From Thermoprotei archaeon (GTDB taxonomy: Archaea; Thermoproteota; Thermoprotei_A; Sulfolobales; Fervidicoccaceae), in NCBI GenBank assembly GCA_022759165.1, contig JAEMPT010000088.1:1-5827 (forward strand): a stretch of DNA of 5,827 bases, in the 5' to 3' direction. Every line of letters begins with the position of its first letter. Position 1 is the stretch's first letter. The translations under genes were made by a program, and so were the position numbers. Below the pieces are notes generated by a model. It saw nothing but the letters and a program-made list of their open reading frames with translations, was not told where the DNA came from and searched no databases. This document shows, piece after piece, positions 3,932 through 5,827 of this stretch.

Positions 3932-5113
3932 CTACAACCTTCGAAAGATTGCCGAGAAGAAACCTATAGTGTCATGTACTCCCGGAATGAACCTCGCTAC
4001 AGGAAGATCTATAAGGCTCGATTGTGGAAAAGGGAATGAGGGTTCGGCCACTTCAATGGGAAGATTCTCCAGAGCCCAGAGAACTTGCCCCTCATTTTCT
4101 TCATAAGTGAGAGTACATGTGGAATAAGATATAAGACCTCCAGGCGAGGTGATCCTCACCGCCTCCTTCAGCAATTGCCTTTGTAAAGATATCAAGTTCT
4201 TTATGTTTCTCTCGTCTAAATCAACTGAAAGTCTTGGCCTGTTCCCTAGGCCTGAGCATGGCGGGTCTAGGATCGTGAAATTAGATTTCATATCTCTCCA
4301 TCGTAAGGAAATGAACCTGGAGTCTTCCTTTAGGGCAATTACTGCATCTGCACCTATCCTTCGTAGCTCACTTTTGAGCCTTTCCACCTTCTTTTCAGTG
4401 TGGTCGAAGGCGAAGTATTTCCCTAAGCCTCCTGTATATTCATACAAATGTCCTATCTTTCCTCCAGGTGAAGCCGTCATGTCCACATATACTCCATGCC
4501 GAGGGAAGGGATCTAGCATTCTGACCAAAAGCATTGAAGGTAAGGACTGATCGGTTATTAGGCCCAACTTGTACTCTTCTAGCTCTCTTATCTTTGGTAA
4601 CCTATACAGAGATCTTAATACCCTGACGCCTATGCCTTTTGATCTTCTGTTCACTTCCCCAGGGCTGACTTCCAGAATTCCTTCCGCCACTGGTATTCCA
4701 TCTTCGCTAACGATGGTGACTTCGTCTCCTTTCTTCGCATTTAAAACTTTTTTTAGGCCTGGCATATACAGATCAGCGCCAAGCATCACTCTTTCTGCCG
4801 CCTCCCTCTCAGCTACAGCTATTTTTTCTCCTGCAGTTACTTTTTCTCCGCCCTGTATTTCAACGTAGATTGCCTCTTCAAGTGTTCCACAACTATATGC
4901 TAAAATCCCTTTTTCCCTCAAACGAAAGAGCAGATCAACTGTCCTGATTTTCGTCAAATTTACCCTAAGATAATACCTCTTCATTGGAACGAACAGAGAA
5001 CACAATATCATGTTTGGATCTGTTCCATAGGCATCTGCGATCATTTCTATGGTTCTCAGGAGGATAGGCTTTTCTGCCGCCTTCTCCCCCATTTTTTGAC
5101 AAAATTCATCCAA
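3932..5113 (-). CDS. PUA-domain RNA cytosine-C5 methyltransferase, NSUN6-type
   Basis: The 393-residue protein belongs to the NOL1/NOP2/Sun family of SAM-dependent RNA m5C methyltransferases. An N-terminal region (1-95, with RYYLRVN at 46-52) is followed by a PUA domain (about 96-165: MLGADLYMPGL, KKGDEVTIV) and a Rossmann catalytic domain. Visible motifs are SAM-binding DMTASPGGK (211-219), acidic FDH (236-238), and DPPCSGLG (283-290) and YSTCT (330-334), which carry the two family cysteines C286 and C333: C333 is the presumed nucleophile and C286 the release cysteine. A PUA inserted ahead of the catalytic core is the NSUN6 arrangement; human and Pyrococcus members methylate C72 in tRNA acceptor stems, so C72 is the inferred target. 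It overlaps yrdC by 8 bases, indicating one transcript. The TTG start at 5111-5113 is uncertain; ATG at 5090-5092 is the next option. Confidence 0.88.
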   Translation of the reverse strand: MDEFCQKMGEKAAEKPILLRTIEMIADAYGTDPNMILCSLFVPMKRYYLRVNLTKIRTVDLLFRLREKGILAYSCGTLEEAIYVEIQGGEKVTAGEKIAVAEREAAERVMLGADLYMPGLKKVLNAKKGDEVTIVSEDGIPVAEGILEVSPGEVNRRSKGIGVRVLRSLYRLPKIRELEEYKLGLITDQSLPSMLLVRMLDPFPRHGVYVDMTASPGGKIGHLYEYTGGLGKYFAFDHTEKKVERLKSELRRIGADAVIALKEDSRFISLRWRDMKSNFTILDPPCSGLGNRPRLSVDLDERNIKNLISLQRQLLKEAVRITSPGGLISYSTCTLTYEENEGQVLWALENLPIEVAEPSFPFPQSSLIDLPVARFIPGVHDTIGFFSAIFRRL

Positions 5114-5732
5114 CTTTCAATTCCCCTTCTATAATGGAGAAGGGTATTGAACCCTCTCTAACGAGCTTAATTTCCTTCCCCGCAACATCGACTATGGTAG
5201 ATGGTTTTCCAAGCCTAGATGGTCCTGCATCGATGACTGCATCCACTTCCATAATTTGTTTCAATGCATCTTCTGCTGTGACTGGAGGAGTCATTCCAGA
5301 AATGTTCGCGCTAGTACCAACGATCATTCCATTGATATAATTAGAAAGCATCCGGGGGACAGGATGATCAGGGATCCTCACAGCGATTTTTCCCTCATCA
5401 TCGAAGAAATAAATCGGTAGCTTAATTTTTGGGTAAACCTTCAATGTTAAAGCTCCTGGCCAAAACCTTCTTGCCAAGAGCTTCGCAGTTTCGCTCATTA
5501 ATGCTATTTTGTCCGCTATTTCATGGCTAGAAAGTAATATGGGAAGCGGTTTGTTTTCTCTCTTCTTGAGCTCATATATTCTCTTAACGGACTTTTCGTT
5601 CAACACATCGCAGCCCAGACCATAAACAGTATCGGTTGGGAAGATAGCAATTCCTCCCATAGCGAGAATCTTGCCTACCTCTTCGATCGAGCTTAGCTCT
5701 GGGTTATCTGGACTTACTCTCACGTATATCAT
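5106..5732 (-). CDS. Threonylcarbamoyl-AMP synthase (YrdC/Sua5 family)
   Basis: This 208-residue YrdC-domain protein makes L-threonylcarbamoyladenylate from threonine, bicarbonate and ATP, the first step of the universal t6A37 modification of ANN-decoding tRNAs; the KEOPS complex then transfers the group in archaea. Visible signatures are FPTDTVYGLGCD (31-42), KKRENKPLPILL (56-67), FWPGALTL (90-97), VRIPDHP (118-124), GTSANISG (139-146), STIVDV (178-183) and VREGSIP (191-197). The length fits a single YrdC domain; the C-terminal Sua5 domain is absent. The ATG start has a weak AAGGGG site 7 bases upstream. The gene is first in an overlapping pair with the NSUN6-type methyltransferase. Its ATG overlaps the TGA of the tnpB tail frame upstream (ATGA), so a mobile element has landed directly against its 5' end. 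Confidence 0.92.
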   Translation of the reverse strand: MIYVRVSPDNPELSSIEEVGKILAMGGIAIFPTDTVYGLGCDVLNEKSVKRIYELKKRENKPLPILLSSHEIADKIALMSETAKLLARRFWPGALTLKVYPKIKLPIYFFDDEGKIAVRIPDHPVPRMLSNYINGMIVGTSANISGMTPPVTAEDALKQIMEVDAVIDAGPSRLGKPSTIVDVAGKEIKLVREGSIPFSIIEGELKVG

Positions 5733-5827
5733 GTATAAACCCCTTGTAACTTTAAGTCCAAGTCGGGGATAGGTGAGCTACCCCGTCCTGAAGGACGAGG
5801 CTTCCAGCGTTCAGCTGGGGCTTTTCG
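5729..5827 (-). CDS. tnpB: C-terminal tail of a second TnpB-like protein, inverted, partial at the window edge
   Basis: The minus-strand frame entering at 5827 reads RKAPAERWKPRPSGRGSS, nearly identical to the tail at the left end of the window (one K to E change). It then runs on through flanking DNA (PIPDLDLKLQGVYT) to TGA at 5729-5731. The extension beyond SS differs from the first copy, as expected when the stop is supplied by whatever lies past the insertion point. Its TGA overlaps the yrdC ATG. The catalytic part would lie outside the window. As with the first copy, the family call rests on the tail and the right-end hairpins; it could be a pseudogene or a solo end. Confidence 0.5.
   Translation of the reverse strand, partial: RKAPAERWKPRPSGRGSSPIPDLDLKLQGVYT
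5751..5756 (-). promoter_or_regulatory. Possible TATA box for the yrdC operon
   Basis: CTTAAA on the minus strand is centred about 21 bases before the yrdC ATG, between the element boundary at 5773 and the gene. Spacing is slightly short for a leaderless start. If correct, the native promoter survived the insertion beside it. Confidence 0.28.
5773..5827 (-). ncRNA. Putative omega-RNA scaffold end, inverted copy H
   Basis: Read on the minus strand, CCAGC/GCTGG and CCTCGTCCT/AGGACGGGG hairpins are followed by TAGCTCAC, after which similarity to bases 99-153 stops. The two regions match at 51 of 55 positions. Two of the four differences fall in the second stem and swap T-A for T-G or the reverse, so pairing is kept; one falls in the loop of the first stem. 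The guide, if used, would be read from the DNA between 5772 and the yrdC start. Confidence 0.52.

Overview
The window looks like chromosomal DNA of a thermophilic archaeon, most likely Thermoproteota (Crenarchaeota). The support is AT-rich promoters with archaeal TATA boxes, several genes that appear leaderless, frequent GTG/TTG starts, one textbook GGAGGTGA Shine-Dalgarno site, and protein families typical of that group (Trm5/Taw-type Met-10+ methyltransferase, PUA-domain NSUN6-type RNA m5C methyltransferase, single-domain YrdC). I cannot name the species.

Layout. Bases 1-161 hold the 3' tail of a TnpB-like (IS200/IS605 OrfB) gene whose DNA also folds as an omega-RNA-like scaffold of three hairpins. 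Bases 209-300 carry two more copies of the terminal hairpin with no tnpB. A thioredoxin-fold gene follows (410-913, +). A structured non-coding stretch (914-1247) holds a decayed hairpin copy, a long-loop stem and a 16-bp perfect palindrome. On the minus strand come a metal-ligand-less amidohydrolase-fold protein (1248-2372), whose last codons and stop lie inside another decayed hairpin copy, and a small zinc-ribbon protein (2427-2663). A divergent promoter region separates these from a Trm5/Taw-type tRNA methyltransferase (2768-3643, +). The convergent gap 3644-3931 contains a possible 30-residue CxxC microprotein and two opposed hairpin copies. The minus strand then has an overlapping operon: yrdC (5106-5732) and an NSUN6-type m5C methyltransferase (3932-5113). 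Bases 5729-5827 end the window with a second, inverted tnpB tail whose TGA overlaps the yrdC ATG.

How the parts fit. Three genes point to tRNA modification: YrdC makes the threonylcarbamoyl-AMP used for t6A37, the Trm5/Taw-type enzyme probably acts on G37, and NSUN6-type enzymes methylate C72 of the acceptor stem. The rest is a mobile-element story. At least six hairpins of one family lie in 5.8 kb, two at tnpB tails and the others solitary and in various states of decay. Copy-to-copy differences preserve base pairing, and at the tnpB tails they are mostly synonymous as well. This is the signature of a TnpB guide-RNA scaffold that overlaps its own gene, together with orphan copies. It is the most interesting content of the window.
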